Shown: positions 1-8,494 of the stretch, one piece after another
How the letters are laid out: every line of letters begins with the position of its first letter
Position numbering within the stretch: the stretch's first letter is position 1
NCBI GenBank assembly: GCA_017551625.1
Contig: JAFZLF010000009.1
Span: forward strand, 124,001 to 188,000
Source: Clostridiales bacterium
Lineage (GTDB): Bacteria; Bacillota; Clostridia; Saccharofermentanales; Saccharofermentanaceae
DNA length: 64,000 nucleotides
Reading direction: 5' to 3'
The notes under the pieces: generated by a model
What the model saw: the letters and a program-made list of their open reading frames with translations, nothing else
Database searches by the model: none
Told to the model about the DNA's origin: nothing
Position numbers and translations under genes: made by a program

Positions 1-1584
1 GAAGACCGTGAGGCGAGACTTACCAAGCAGGAAAAGAAGGGGAAGACCTATGATCCCTACTACCGCTTCGCGACACTTCAGGTGCCGACCGTTGTCCCGA
101 GACTCTTCGAACTGCACCTGTCACAGGGCGTATGCTTCGTCCCGATCGAGCAGATCATCCGCGCGAACCTTGCATCGCTGTTCGTGGGATCCAAAGTGCT
201 CGCCAGTGGTTTTTACCGCGTTATGAGAAATGCCGATCTCGATATCGATGAGGATGAGGCGGAAGATCTTCTGAAGGAAATCGAGGAACAGGTGAGAAAA
301 CGCCGTTTCGGTGAGATCATCCGCATGGAGGTCAACGAAGATATGGCGCCGGAGCTTCTGAAGTTCCTGACCTCTTCTCTAAAGATATCGAAGAAAGATG
401 TATTCGCGGTTAATGGTCCGATCGATCTGACTTTCCTCATGAAGGTGTACGGCAAGGTCAGCGATGAGTATCCTGAACTGTGCTACCACGCTTTTTCCCC
501 GGCAAAACCGAAGATGTTCCCGGAGGGCGTGAATATCTTCGACGCGATCCGCAGTAAAGACCGTCTCGTCCACCATCCGTATGAATCCTTCGACCCGGTC
601 GTGGAGTTCGTACGTCAGGCCGCCGAGGATCCGAAGGTCCTCGCGATCAAGCAGACACTCTATCGTGTCAGCAGTAGTTCCCCGATCATCAGGTCGCTCG
701 CGGAAGCCGCGCAGAACGGTAAGCAGGTCATGGTACTCGTCGAACTGAAGGCCCGTTTCGATGAGGAGAACAACATCAACTGGGCGAAGATGCTCGAGAA
801 AGCGGGCTGCCATGTTATCTACGGTCTGGTGGGACTGAAGACTCACAGTAAGATCACTCTCGTGGTCCGTGATGAGGAAGACGGGATCCGGAGATACCTG
901 CATCTGGCGACCGGAAACTATAACGACATCACGGCGAAGATCTACACGGATATCGGTCTTTTCACCGCATCGGAGACTTTCGGCGTCGATGCATCCGAGT
1001 TCTTTAATACTTTGTCGGGATTCTCCGAGCCACCGGAGTGGAAACGACTGATCCCGGCCCCGACAAGGATGAAGAACTACTTCCTCCAGAAGATCGCCCA
1101 GGAAGCCAAGAATGCCCGAAAAGGGAAGAAGACCCGCATCATCGCGAAGATGAATTCTCTTGTCGATGCCACGATCATCGACGCGCTCTACGACGCATCC
1201 TGCGCAGGCGTGCCGATCGACCTGATCGTGCGAGGCATCTGCTGTCTGCGCCCCGGCGTGCCGGGATTGTCGGAGAATATCACGGTGCGCTCGATCACGG
1301 GACGTTTCCTCGAGCACTCCCGTATATATTACTTCTATAATGAAGGACAGGAAGATATCTACCTGTCGTCGGCCGACTGGATGCCGCGGAACCTGATCAG
1401 AAGAGTCGAGCTTCTCTTCCCGGTAGAGGACCCGGACTGCAAGGCCCGCGTCATGGAAGTGCTCGATGTGGAACTCGAGGACACCGTGAGAAGTCATTTC
1501 CTCGATTCTACCGGCAGTTATCACAAACTCGACCTGCGTGGAAAGAAGAAAATCGATAGTCAGGAAGACCTCCAGATCAGGTGA
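1..1584 (+). CDS. ppk: Polyphosphate kinase 1, 5' end cut off by window
   Basis: Reversible transfer of the ATP gamma-phosphate onto inorganic polyphosphate, via a phosphohistidine intermediate. The reading frame is open from base 1, so the N-terminal domain lies outside the window; 527 residues remain of a family usually near 700. The two PPK1 phospholipase-D-like C-terminal domains are complete. The first contains GLKTHSKITLV, which holds the histidine autophosphorylated in the E. coli enzyme, together with KQTLYR and ELKARFDEENN. The second contains LEHSRIYYF, which holds the second active-site histidine. The gene ends just before the sugar ABC transporter operon. Its TGA stop is part of a perfect 12-bp palindrome. 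Identification is firm; only the start is unknown. Confidence 0.95.
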   Translation, partial: EDREARLTKQEKKGKTYDPYYRFATLQVPTVVPRLFELHLSQGVCFVPIEQIIRANLASLFVGSKVLASGFYRVMRNADLDIDEDEAEDLLKEIEEQVRKRRFGEIIRMEVNEDMAPELLKFLTSSLKISKKDVFAVNGPIDLTFLMKVYGKVSDEYPELCYHAFSPAKPKMFPEGVNIFDAIRSKDRLVHHPYESFDPVVEFVRQAAEDPKVLAIKQTLYRVSSSSPIIRSLAEAAQNGKQVMVLVELKARFDEENNINWAKMLEKAGCHVIYGLVGLKTHSKITLVVRDEEDGIRRYLHLATGNYNDITAKIYTDIGLFTASETFGVDASEFFNTLSGFSEPPEWKRLIPAPTRMKNYFLQKIAQEAKNARKGKKTRIIAKMNSLVDATIIDALYDASCAGVPIDLIVRGICCLRPGVPGLSENITVRSITGRFLEHSRIYYFYNEGQEDIYLSSADWMPRNLIRRVELLFPVEDPDCKARVMEVLDVELEDTVRSHFLDSTGSYHKLDLRGKKKIDSQEDLQIR

Positions 1585-1593
1585 AACGTTTCA
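1582..1593. promoter_or_regulatory. Possible LacI/GalR-type operator palindrome
   Basis: TGAAACGTTTCA is a perfect 12-bp palindrome with a central CG, the form typical of LacI-family operators (the PurR operator has the core AAACGTTT). It overlaps the ppk stop and lies about 70 bases upstream of the proposed sugar-transporter promoter. It is two bases shorter than a standard CcpA cre site. That a regulator binds here is inference. Confidence 0.35.
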
Positions 1594-1660
1594 TTTATCA
1601 ATATCCTTTGATTAAGTGTAGTGTGAAATACACAAAAAAAGACGAAAACAGTCAAATTCT

Positions 1661-1690
1661 TTGTGACAGACGAATGATATTGTGTTAATC
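1661..1690 (+). promoter_or_regulatory. Candidate promoter of the chvE-gguAB operon
   Basis: TTGTGA, an 18-base spacer, then TTAATC preceded by TGTG. This is only a moderate match to the sigma-A consensus. It lies about 45 bases upstream of the chvE start, in the only gap before the operon. Confidence 0.35.
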
Positions 1691-1734
1691 TGTATCTGTG
1701 AATAATCGCGAAAGCGAATTATGGAGGTAGAAAA

Positions 1735-2793
1735 ATGAAAAAGAAGTTTTTGAGTGTGCTTCTTGCTGGAGCTATGCTGTTCACATTAGCAGCTGGCTGT
1801 GCCAAGAAAGAGGACAGCAAGAAGATCGGTGTTGCAATGCCGACAAAGGATCTCCAGAGATGGAATCAGGACGGCGACAACATGAAGAAGAAGTTGGAAG
1901 AAGCCGGCTTCACGGTTGATCTGCAGTATGCGGCGAATGATATCCCGACACAGCAGAATCAGATCGAGAACATGATCAACGGCGGCTGCAAGGTCCTCGT
2001 TATCGCTTCTATCGACGGTGACTCTCTGGGTACTGTACTTGCCACAGCAAAAGAGAAGAACATCCCGGTTATTGCTTATGACCGTCTTATCATGAACACC
2101 GACGCTGTTGCTTACTATGCAACATTCGACAACTACAAGGTTGGTACGATCCAGGGCGAATATCTCCGCGATCAGCTGAATCTTGAAGGAACAGATGGCC
2201 CGTACAACATGGAAATCTTCACCGGTGACCCGGGTGACAACAATGCCCGCTTCTTCTACAACGGTGCTATGGATGTCCTCAGACCTTACATCGAAGCTGG
2301 TAAGATCAACGTTAAGTCCGGCCAGATCGAGTTTGATCAGGTTGCTACAGCTAACTGGGCAACAGAGAATGCGCAGTCCAGAATGGATGCGATCATCTCC
2401 GGTAACTATGCTGACGGCACAAAGCTCGACGCTGTTCTCTGCTCCAATGACTCCACCGCTCTCGGTGTTGCGAATGCTCTCGAAGCCGGTTACACAGGTG
2501 ACTATCCGTTCATCACCGGTCAGGACTGCGATATCGCAAACGTGAAGAACATGATCGCCGGCAAGCAGTCTATGTCCGTATTTAAGGATACACGTACTCT
2601 GGCGGATCAGGTCGTTGAGATGGTTAAGGCTATCATGGAAGGCAAAGAGGCTCCGACAAACGATAAGGAAACATACAACAATGGTGTTAAGGTCGTTCCG
2701 TCTTACCTCTGCACACCTGTATTTGCAGATGCCAACAACTACAAGACCATCCTGATCGAGTCCGGTTACTACACAGAGGATAAGCTGGCATAA
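1735..2793 (+). CDS. chvE: Multiple-monosaccharide ABC transporter, sugar-binding lipoprotein (ChvE-like)
   Basis: Extracytoplasmic sugar-binding component of an ABC importer, 352 residues. A lipoprotein signal peptide (MKKKFLSVLLAGAM) ends at the lipobox LAAGC, with Cys22 as the predicted lipidation site, so the protein should be anchored outside the membrane. The mature part follows the ChvE/periplasmic-binding type I pattern: GVAMPTKDLQRWNQDGDN, DLQYAANDIPTQQNQIENM, VLVIASIDGDSL and IAYDRLIMNTDAV are all ChvE hallmarks. ChvE relatives bind galactose, glucose, arabinose or xylose; the exact substrate cannot be read here. A GGAGGT site precedes the ATG. The ATPase and permease genes follow, giving the classic chvE-gguA-gguB order. 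Confidence 0.93.
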   Translation: MKKKFLSVLLAGAMLFTLAAGCAKKEDSKKIGVAMPTKDLQRWNQDGDNMKKKLEEAGFTVDLQYAANDIPTQQNQIENMINGGCKVLVIASIDGDSLGTVLATAKEKNIPVIAYDRLIMNTDAVAYYATFDNYKVGTIQGEYLRDQLNLEGTDGPYNMEIFTGDPGDNNARFFYNGAMDVLRPYIEAGKINVKSGQIEFDQVATANWATENAQSRMDAIISGNYADGTKLDAVLCSNDSTALGVANALEAGYTGDYPFITGQDCDIANVKNMIAGKQSMSVFKDTRTLADQVVEMVKAIMEGKEAPTNDKETYNNGVKVVPSYLCTPVFADANNYKTILIESGYYTEDKLA

Positions 2794-2836
2794 TCTCTAT
2801 TTTTCAATAAAATAGGTTTTGTGAATTGACATGTCG

Positions 2837-2873
2837 AGTCCCCTTATTTCTTGGCAAGAGATCTAAGGGGACT
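2837..2873 (+). promoter_or_regulatory. Intercistronic stem-loop between binding protein and ATPase
   Basis: AGTCCCCTTA pairs with TAAGGGGACT (10 bp), and an inner TCTT/AAGA pairing closes a GGC loop. No T-run follows, so this is probably not a full terminator. In ABC importer operons such hairpins often protect the upstream binding-protein mRNA and lower expression of the downstream genes; that role is inferred here. Confidence 0.6.
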
Positions 2874-2922
2874 TGTTCATGCAAGGCTTACACAAAAAAA
2901 AGGATTGCTAGGAGGGATAAAG

Positions 2923-4491
2923 TTGGCAAATATTTTGCTTGAAATGAAAAACATTACCAAAACCTTCCCGGGCGTCAAAGCGCTGGACAATGTTAACCTT
3001 CAAGTGGAAGAGGGAGAAATCCACGCATTGGTTGGTGAGAATGGCGCCGGAAAATCCACTTTGATGAATGTATTAAGCGGTATATACCCGTATGGCTCGT
3101 ATGAGGGGAGCATCTTATATAACGGTGAGGAATGCCACTTTACAAATACCAAAGACAGTGAACGGAAGGGCATCGTCATTATTCATCAGGAACTGGCATT
3201 GGTTCCTTATATGACGATCGGTGAGAACATGTTCCTCGGTAATGAGCAGGGTTCTCGCTACAAAATCAATTGGAACGATACGTACGGTAAGGGTAACGAG
3301 TATCTCCGCGTCGTCGGACTTTCGGAATCATCCCGTACACTTATTAAGGATATCGGTGTAGGTAAGCAGCAGCTGGTCGAGATCGCCAAGGCGCTGGCCA
3401 AGAATGCTAAACTGCTGATCCTAGATGAGCCGACATCTTCTCTGAATGAGTCGGAGTCCAGACATCTTCTGGATCTGCTTCTCAAGTTCAAGAGCGAAGG
3501 CATGACTTCGATCATCATCTCACACAAGTTGAACGAAGTTTCCTATGTTGCAGACAAGATCACAGTTATCCGTGACGGTATGACGATCGAAACATTGACC
3601 AAGGGGGTTGATGATTGTTCCGAGGCGCGTATCATCAAGGGTATGGTAGGTCGTGAGATCTCCGACCGTTTCCCGAAGCGCACATCGCATATCGGTGAGG
3701 TCTGCTTCGAGGTCAAGAACTGGAATGCTTACCATCCGCTCTATTCGGAAAGAAAAATCGTAGATAACGTCAGTTTCAACCTGAGAAAGGGCGAAGTGCT
3801 CGGTATCTCCGGCTTGATGGGGGCCGGCCGTACTGAGCTCGCGATGAGTATCTTCGGTAAATCTTACGGTGAGAATATCACCGGTACGATCATCAAGGAT
3901 GGTAAGGAACTGCACCTGCACTCGGTACAGGATGCGATCAAGAACAAGATCGCGTATGTTACTGAAGACCGCAAGGGCAACGGACTGATCCTGAGTAACG
4001 CCATTAAGACGAATACCACTCTTTCTAACCTCAAAGGTGTCAGCAACCGCGGCATCATTGACAGGGATAAGGAATATAAGGTGGCGGTGGACTACAAAGA
4101 GAAGCTTCGCACCAAGACTCCGACAGTCGAACAGTTTGTCGGAAACTTAAGCGGTGGTAACCAGCAGAAGGTACTGCTGGCGAAGTGGATGTTCGCCGAT
4201 CCGGATGTTCTGATCCTTGACGAGCCGACAAGAGGTATCGATGTTGGTGCGAAGTATGAGATCTACTGCATCATCAACCAGCTCGTCAGTGAAGGTAAAT
4301 CCGTCATCCTGATCTCGTCTGAGATGCCGGAGCTCTTGGGTATGTGTGATCGTATCTATGTCATGAGCGAAGGTAAATTCGTTGGCGAACTCTCCGGAGA
4401 AGAAGCGACACAGGAGAAGATCATGTCCATGATCATCAGTGTCGATAATTTCTCAGAAGAAAAGAATAAAAGTGAAGTAGGAAAGGAGTGA
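2923..4491 (+). CDS. gguA: Multiple-monosaccharide ABC transporter ATPase
   Basis: Cytoplasmic double-cassette ATPase of the carbohydrate-uptake transporter 2 (MmsA/GguA) type, 522 residues from the chosen start. Cassette 1 has Walker [10 protein letters not shown], signature [13 protein letters not shown] and Walker B LLILDEPT. Cassette 2 has a degenerate Walker A ([10 protein letters not shown]), an intact signature [14 protein letters not shown] and Walker B VLILDEPT; this asymmetry is normal for RbsA/MglA/GguA proteins. I chose the TTG at 2923 because GGAGGG sits six bases upstream and the family N terminus ([18 protein letters not shown]) begins there; the longer frame from 2851 runs through the intercistronic hairpin. 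The stop is one base before the permease ATG. Confidence 0.93.
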   Translation: MANILLEMKNITKTFPGVKALDNVNLQVEEGEIHALVGENGAGKSTLMNVLSGIYPYGSYEGSILYNGEECHFTNTKDSERKGIVIIHQELALVPYMTIGENMFLGNEQGSRYKINWNDTYGKGNEYLRVVGLSESSRTLIKDIGVGKQQLVEIAKALAKNAKLLILDEPTSSLNESESRHLLDLLLKFKSEGMTSIIISHKLNEVSYVADKITVIRDGMTIETLTKGVDDCSEARIIKGMVGREISDRFPKRTSHIGEVCFEVKNWNAYHPLYSERKIVDNVSFNLRKGEVLGISGLMGAGRTELAMSIFGKSYGENITGTIIKDGKELHLHSVQDAIKNKIAYVTEDRKGNGLILSNAIKTNTTLSNLKGVSNRGIIDRDKEYKVAVDYKEKLRTKTPTVEQFVGNLSGGNQQKVLLAKWMFADPDVLILDEPTRGIDVGAKYEIYCIINQLVSEGKSVILISSEMPELLGMCDRIYVMSEGKFVGELSGEEATQEKIMSMIISVDNFSEEKNKSEVGKE

Positions 4492-4492
4492 A

Positions 4493-5704
4493 ATGATGAA
4501 TAGTCGTAATAAAGTACTTGACTTTGTTAATAAGTACACCATGGTCATCGTGTTGATCCTGGTCATCATTTTCTTTAGTGCGCGTACAGGCGGCGCGATT
4601 CTCTATCCGAGTAACGTCAGTAACCTGATCTCGCAGAATGCATATGTATTTATTCTTGCAACCGGTATGCTTCTTTGTATCCTTACCGGTGGTAACATCG
4701 ATCTTTCGGTCGGTTCCGTAGTCTGCTTCGTCGGTGCGGTGGGCGCGACGCTCATGGTGTCGAAGGGCCTGAACCCGGTCCTGTCTGTGATCATCATGTT
4801 CGTTATCGGTACTCTGATCGGCGCATGGCAGGCTTTCTGGATCGCATATGTGCGTATCCCTCCATTTATCGTTACTCTCTCGGGCATGTTGATCTTCCGA
4901 GGACTCAGTAACGTTGTGCTGGATGGTATGACTGTTTCGCTTAATACAGAGGGCACACTCGGATTCGTCAAGGCATTCGGTGGTGGTGCGAACTGCTATA
5001 TCCCGGATTTCATCGGAGGCTCGGGAAGCAGCATCAACGTAACCTGTATCGTGGCGACTGCGATCGCGATCGTGATCTTCCTTCTGATCATGGTCAAGAA
5101 CCGTATGACCAGACTGAAGAAGAATTACGAAGTCGAGAACATGGGACCGTGGATGTCGAAGATGATCATCATCTCGGTGGTTATCGGAGCATTCGGTTTC
5201 CGTCTTTCCCAGTATAAGGGTATCCCGAACGTTCTTCTCATCGTTGTCGGTGTCATCATCATCTATTCCTACATCACATCGAATACCACGACAGGCCGTT
5301 ATTTCTATGCGGTAGGTGGTAACGAGAAGGCGACGAAGCTCTCCGGTATCAACACCAATAAGGTTTACTTCCTGGCGTATACCAATATGGGTCTTCTCGC
5401 TGCACTGGCCGGCATGGTCACCATCGCCCGTATGACATCGGCGCAGCCGACATATGGTCAGAACTATGAGATGGACGCGATCGCATCCTGCTTCATCGGT
5501 GGTGCTTCCGCATATGGTGGAATCGGTACAGTCCCGGGTGTTATCATCGGTGCTCTTCTGATGGGTGTCATCAACCTCGGTATGTTCTCCATGGGTGTTG
5601 ACCAGAACATGCAGAAGGTCGTTAAGGGTCTCGTTCTCCTCGCAGCCGTTATCTTCGACGTAGTAAGTAAGCGCGGCGGTAAGCTGATGGCTAAGAACGC
5701 ATAA
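4493..5704 (+). CDS. gguB: Multiple-monosaccharide ABC transporter permease
   Basis: Integral membrane permease of the BPD_transp_2 family, 403 residues with about ten hydrophobic segments. It forms the sugar channel driven by the upstream ATPase. Conserved family regions are visible: SNVSNLISQNAYVFILATGM, GNIDLSVGSVV, PPFIVTLSGMLIFRGLSN, and YAVGGNEKATKLSGIN followed by a C-terminal GGASAYGGIGTVPG. It starts one base after the gguA stop with an AAAGGAG site, so the three genes form one operon, closed by a strong terminator. The central loop, roughly residues 195-225, is charged and longer than in RbsC, as in GguB relatives. Confidence 0.92.
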   Translation: MMNSRNKVLDFVNKYTMVIVLILVIIFFSARTGGAILYPSNVSNLISQNAYVFILATGMLLCILTGGNIDLSVGSVVCFVGAVGATLMVSKGLNPVLSVIIMFVIGTLIGAWQAFWIAYVRIPPFIVTLSGMLIFRGLSNVVLDGMTVSLNTEGTLGFVKAFGGGANCYIPDFIGGSGSSINVTCIVATAIAIVIFLLIMVKNRMTRLKKNYEVENMGPWMSKMIIISVVIGAFGFRLSQYKGIPNVLLIVVGVIIIYSYITSNTTTGRYFYAVGGNEKATKLSGINTNKVYFLAYTNMGLLAALAGMVTIARMTSAQPTYGQNYEMDAIASCFIGGASAYGGIGTVPGVIIGALLMGVINLGMFSMGVDQNMQKVVKGLVLLAAVIFDVVSKRGGKLMAKNA

Positions 5705-5727
5705 GCAACTGCTTTTGATCTGATCAG

Positions 5728-5755
5728 GGCCGTCTCGAAAGAGGCGGCCTTTTTT
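5728..5755 (+). terminator. Terminator of the sugar-transporter operon
   Basis: GGCCGTCTC pairs with GAGGCGGCC (9 bp with one G-T wobble) around a GAAA tetraloop, followed by six T. Confidence 0.9.
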
Positions 5756-5797
5756 GCTGTGTCGTCTAAGGTGTTTTTGCGCGAAATGGGCAGGAAA

Positions 5798-5827
5798 TTG
5801 CAAGAAGCCCCCTAAAAATGGTAAAAT
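5798..5827 (+). promoter_or_regulatory. Promoter of the glycosyltransferase/glf cluster
   Basis: TTGCAA, 18-base spacer, TAAAAT; about 50 bases ahead of the first glycosyltransferase gene and just after the previous operon's terminator. Confidence 0.5.
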
Positions 5828-5875
5828 GATTCACAGTCGTGATGACTGATTCTGGAGAAACCCGAGGAACCGTAC

Positions 5876-6616
5876 ATGGATCTTTCCGTGGTCATGCCCG
5901 CATATAATGAGGGAGATCATATCTATACCAATCTGCTGAAAACAGACGAGATCCTGTCGGGTTTCTGTTCATCCTATGAGATCGTCTGCGTCAATGACGG
6001 AAGTAAAGACAATACCGAAAAAGAGATCCGCAGGGCGATGGAGAGCTGCGAGCGCATCCGGATCGTCACCTATATGCCGAACGGCGGAAAAGGACACGCA
6101 ATCAAGAAGGGCGTCGAGGCGGCCGTCGGAGACCGCATCGCGTTTCTCGATTCGGATCTCGATCTGTCTCCGGATCACTTCGAAGATTTCCTTAAGCATA
6201 TGGAGTCGGAAAAGGCCGATGTCGTCATCGGCAGTAAGATGCATAAGGAATCGAAACTTGATTATCCGCCGCTTAGAAGATTCATCAGTTTCGGATACTA
6301 CGTCATGCTCCGGGTGCTCTTTCATCTTCATGTGCACGATACCCAGACCGGTATCAAGCTCTATCGGGGAGACCTCTTAAAGAGCATCGTGCCCGATGTC
6401 ATGACAAAGGGCTTTGCCTACGATATCGAGCTTCTGGCCGTCGCAAACGAGATGGGAGCGAAGATCATCGAAAGGCCGATCCGTCTCGTATTTACCCGTT
6501 CGGGCGGTTTCTCCCGGATCAGACTGTCGGATATCTGGCAGGTATTTAAGGATACATTTAAGATCAGAAAAAAGATCGGCAGGATCAGAAAAGAGAAGAG
6601 AAAGGCAGGGAAGTAA
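5876..6616 (+). CDS. Family 2 glycosyltransferase, polyprenyl-phosphate sugar synthase-like
   Basis: Probable transfer of a sugar from a nucleotide sugar to a lipid or glycan acceptor at the inner face of the membrane; 246 residues. GT-A fold motifs are clear: VVMPAYNE (residues 5-12), CVNDGSKDN (38-46), the metal-binding DSD near residue 92, and QTGIKLYRGD. The overall shape, with no membrane anchor and a basic C-terminal tail (KIRKKIGRIRKEKRK), resembles dolichyl- or undecaprenyl-phosphate glucosyltransferases (ALG5/DPM1-like). The gene starts the cluster with glf and a second GT2 gene. The glf ATG follows its stop after a single base, so the two are surely cotranscribed. Donor and acceptor are not readable. 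Confidence 0.85.
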   Translation: MDLSVVMPAYNEGDHIYTNLLKTDEILSGFCSSYEIVCVNDGSKDNTEKEIRRAMESCERIRIVTYMPNGGKGHAIKKGVEAAVGDRIAFLDSDLDLSPDHFEDFLKHMESEKADVVIGSKMHKESKLDYPPLRRFISFGYYVMLRVLFHLHVHDTQTGIKLYRGDLLKSIVPDVMTKGFAYDIELLAVANEMGAKIIERPIRLVFTRSGGFSRIRLSDIWQVFKDTFKIRKKIGRIRKEKRKAGK

Positions 6617-6617
6617 A

Positions 6618-7742
6618 ATGGCAGAGAAGTACGATTATCTGGTAGTCGGTGCAGGTCTCTATGGCGCGGTGTTCGCGCATGAAGCGAAGAAGCGTGGAAA
6701 GACCGTGCTGGTGATCGAGAAGCGTCCTCATATCGCAGGAAACGTGTACTGTGAAGATGTCGAGGGCATCAAGGTCCATACTTATGGCGCGCATATCTTC
6801 CATACCAATAATACGGAAGTATGGGAGTACCTGAATCAGTTCACGACCTTCAACCGGTTCACGAACAGTCCGGTGGCCAACTATAAGGGCGAACTGTATT
6901 CGCTTCCCTTTAACATGTATACCTTCAACAAGATGTGGGGTGTCGTGACACCGCAAGAGGCCATGGCGAAGATCGACGAGCAGAAAGCGGAGATGGCGGG
7001 AAAAGAACCAAGAAATCTCGAAGAGCAGGCGATCTCCCTCGTCGGAAGAGATATCTTCGAAAAACTCGTCAAGGGCTATACCGAGAAGCAGTGGGGGAGA
7101 GACTGTAAGGATCTTCCGGCATTTATTATCAAGCGTCTCCCGGTCCGTCTGACCTTCGATAACAATTACTTCAATGCTCTTTATCAGGGCATCCCGACCG
7201 GCGGCTATACCAAGATGGTCGAGAACATGCTTTCGGGTATCGAGGTGAGATGTAATACGAACTACTTAGACGATAAGGAGAAGTGGAACGCGATGGCCGA
7301 CAAGGTCGTCTACACAGGCCCGATCGATGCATACTTCGGTTTCTCGCTCGGATATCTGCAGTACCGCTCCGTACGCTTCGAGACCGAGCTTCTGGATCAG
7401 CCGAATTTCCAGGGAAATGCAGCGGTCAACTATACCGACAGAGAGACGCCGTGGACACGTATCATCGAGCATAAGTGGTTCACGTTCGGTAAAGACGAGA
7501 ATGGCAAAGATCTTCCTAAGACGGTCATCAGCCGCGAGTTCAGTTCGGAGTGGAAGCCCGGAGATGAACCGTACTATCCCGTAAATGATGAGACAAACAG
7601 TGCGCTCTACGGAAAGTACAGAGAACTGGCCGATCAGGAAAGCAGCGTCATCTTCGGCGGAAGACTCGGTGAGTATAAGTACTACGACATGGATGCCGTT
7701 GTGGCCTCGGCGCTCGCTATGGCAAAAGAAGAATTGAAGTGA
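6618..7742 (+). CDS. glf: UDP-galactopyranose mutase
   Basis: FAD enzyme converting UDP-galactopyranose to UDP-galactofuranose, the donor for Galf in surface polysaccharides. It has 374 residues, normal for the family. The N-terminal dinucleotide-binding motif is VVGAGLYGAVFAHEA, followed by KTVLVIEKRPHIAGN. Typical Glf stretches include YGAHIFHTNN, SPVANYKGELYSLPFNMYTF, GYTEKQWG and RLPVRLTFDNNYF, and the C terminus has RLGEYKYYDMDAVVASAL. The ATG at 6618 was chosen over an in-frame upstream extension because AGGGAAG precedes it and the FAD motif follows at once. Its position between two GT2 genes suggests a galactofuranose-containing cell-surface glycan. Confidence 0.96.
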   Translation: MAEKYDYLVVGAGLYGAVFAHEAKKRGKTVLVIEKRPHIAGNVYCEDVEGIKVHTYGAHIFHTNNTEVWEYLNQFTTFNRFTNSPVANYKGELYSLPFNMYTFNKMWGVVTPQEAMAKIDEQKAEMAGKEPRNLEEQAISLVGRDIFEKLVKGYTEKQWGRDCKDLPAFIIKRLPVRLTFDNNYFNALYQGIPTGGYTKMVENMLSGIEVRCNTNYLDDKEKWNAMADKVVYTGPIDAYFGFSLGYLQYRSVRFETELLDQPNFQGNAAVNYTDRETPWTRIIEHKWFTFGKDENGKDLPKTVISREFSSEWKPGDEPYYPVNDETNSALYGKYRELADQESSVIFGGRLGEYKYYDMDAVVASALAMAKEELK

Positions 7743-7780
7743 TACATTTAAAGTAACGAAATCCGAAGGAGGACCTGAAC

Positions 7781-8494
7781 ATGGATGATCTGTATATTGT
7801 CATGCCGGCCTATAACGAAGAAGCAAATATCGAGTCGGTGGTGACTGCGTGGTACCCGATCCTCGAAGGAAAAGGAGAAGGCTCGAGACTTGTTGTCGCT
7901 GATAGCGGCAGTGTGGATAAGACCCATGAGATCCTTCTTGCCCTTAAGGAGAAATATCCGAAGGTCGAGGTGCTTCCGGACACGCTCAAACAGCATGGCC
8001 CGAAGCTCATCGCTCTATATAAATATGCGATTGCGCAGGGCGCGGACTATATCTTCCAGACCGACTCGGACGGACAGACCAATCCCGCAGAGTTCGCGGC
8101 ATTCTGGGAGCTCCGTAATACCCATGATGCGATCCTCGGTAACCGTGTCGTACGAGGCGACGGCAAGTCCAGAAAGTTCGTCGAGAACTTCCTTTGTTTC
8201 CTCCTGAGACTGCACTTCGGAGTGAAGGTCAAGGACAGTAATGCTCCGTTCCGGCTCATGAAGTCTTCTCTCGTCAATAAGTATGTGGGGAGATTTAAGG
8301 AGGACTATAACCTCCCGAACGTCATGCTGACCACGTTCTTTGCCTACTATAAGGAGAACTACACGCTCCGCGAGATCACTTTTAAACCGCGTCAGGGCGG
8401 CAAGAATTCCATCAACATCAAGAAGATCATCAAGATCGGCTGGGCGGCTCTTGCAGATTTCCGTGCTTTTAAGAAGGAGATGAAGAAGAAGTGA
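7781..8494 (+). CDS. Family 2 glycosyltransferase
   Basis: GT-A fold sugar transferase, 237 residues. Motifs are IVMPAYNEEANIESVV near the start, VVADSGSVDKTHEIL, the metal/nucleotide site QTDSDGQTNP, and NAPFRLMKSSLV. It is similar in layout to polyprenyl-phosphate mannose/glucose synthases but distinct from the GT2 two genes upstream. There is no transmembrane segment; the C terminus is lysine-rich. A very good AAGGAGG site precedes the ATG. The TGA stop overlaps the GTG start of the next gene (GTGA), so the two products are translationally coupled. With glf next door the best guess is assembly of a Galf-containing glycan; donor and acceptor are unknown. Confidence 0.85.
   Translation: MDDLYIVMPAYNEEANIESVVTAWYPILEGKGEGSRLVVADSGSVDKTHEILLALKEKYPKVEVLPDTLKQHGPKLIALYKYAIAQGADYIFQTDSDGQTNPAEFAAFWELRNTHDAILGNRVVRGDGKSRKFVENFLCFLLRLHFGVKVKDSNAPFRLMKSSLVNKYVGRFKEDYNLPNVMLTTFFAYYKENYTLREITFKPRQGGKNSINIKKIIKIGWAALADFRAFKKEMKKK

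Noticed and set aside
1618-1633. GTGT/ACAC hairpin followed by an A-run after ppk
   Set aside because: The stem is only four or five base pairs and the A-run is on the wrong strand for a ppk terminator.
4436-5803. 455-codon minus-strand frame opposite gguB
   Set aside because: Rich in His, Asp and Thr as expected for the complement of a membrane-protein gene; it crosses the operon terminator.
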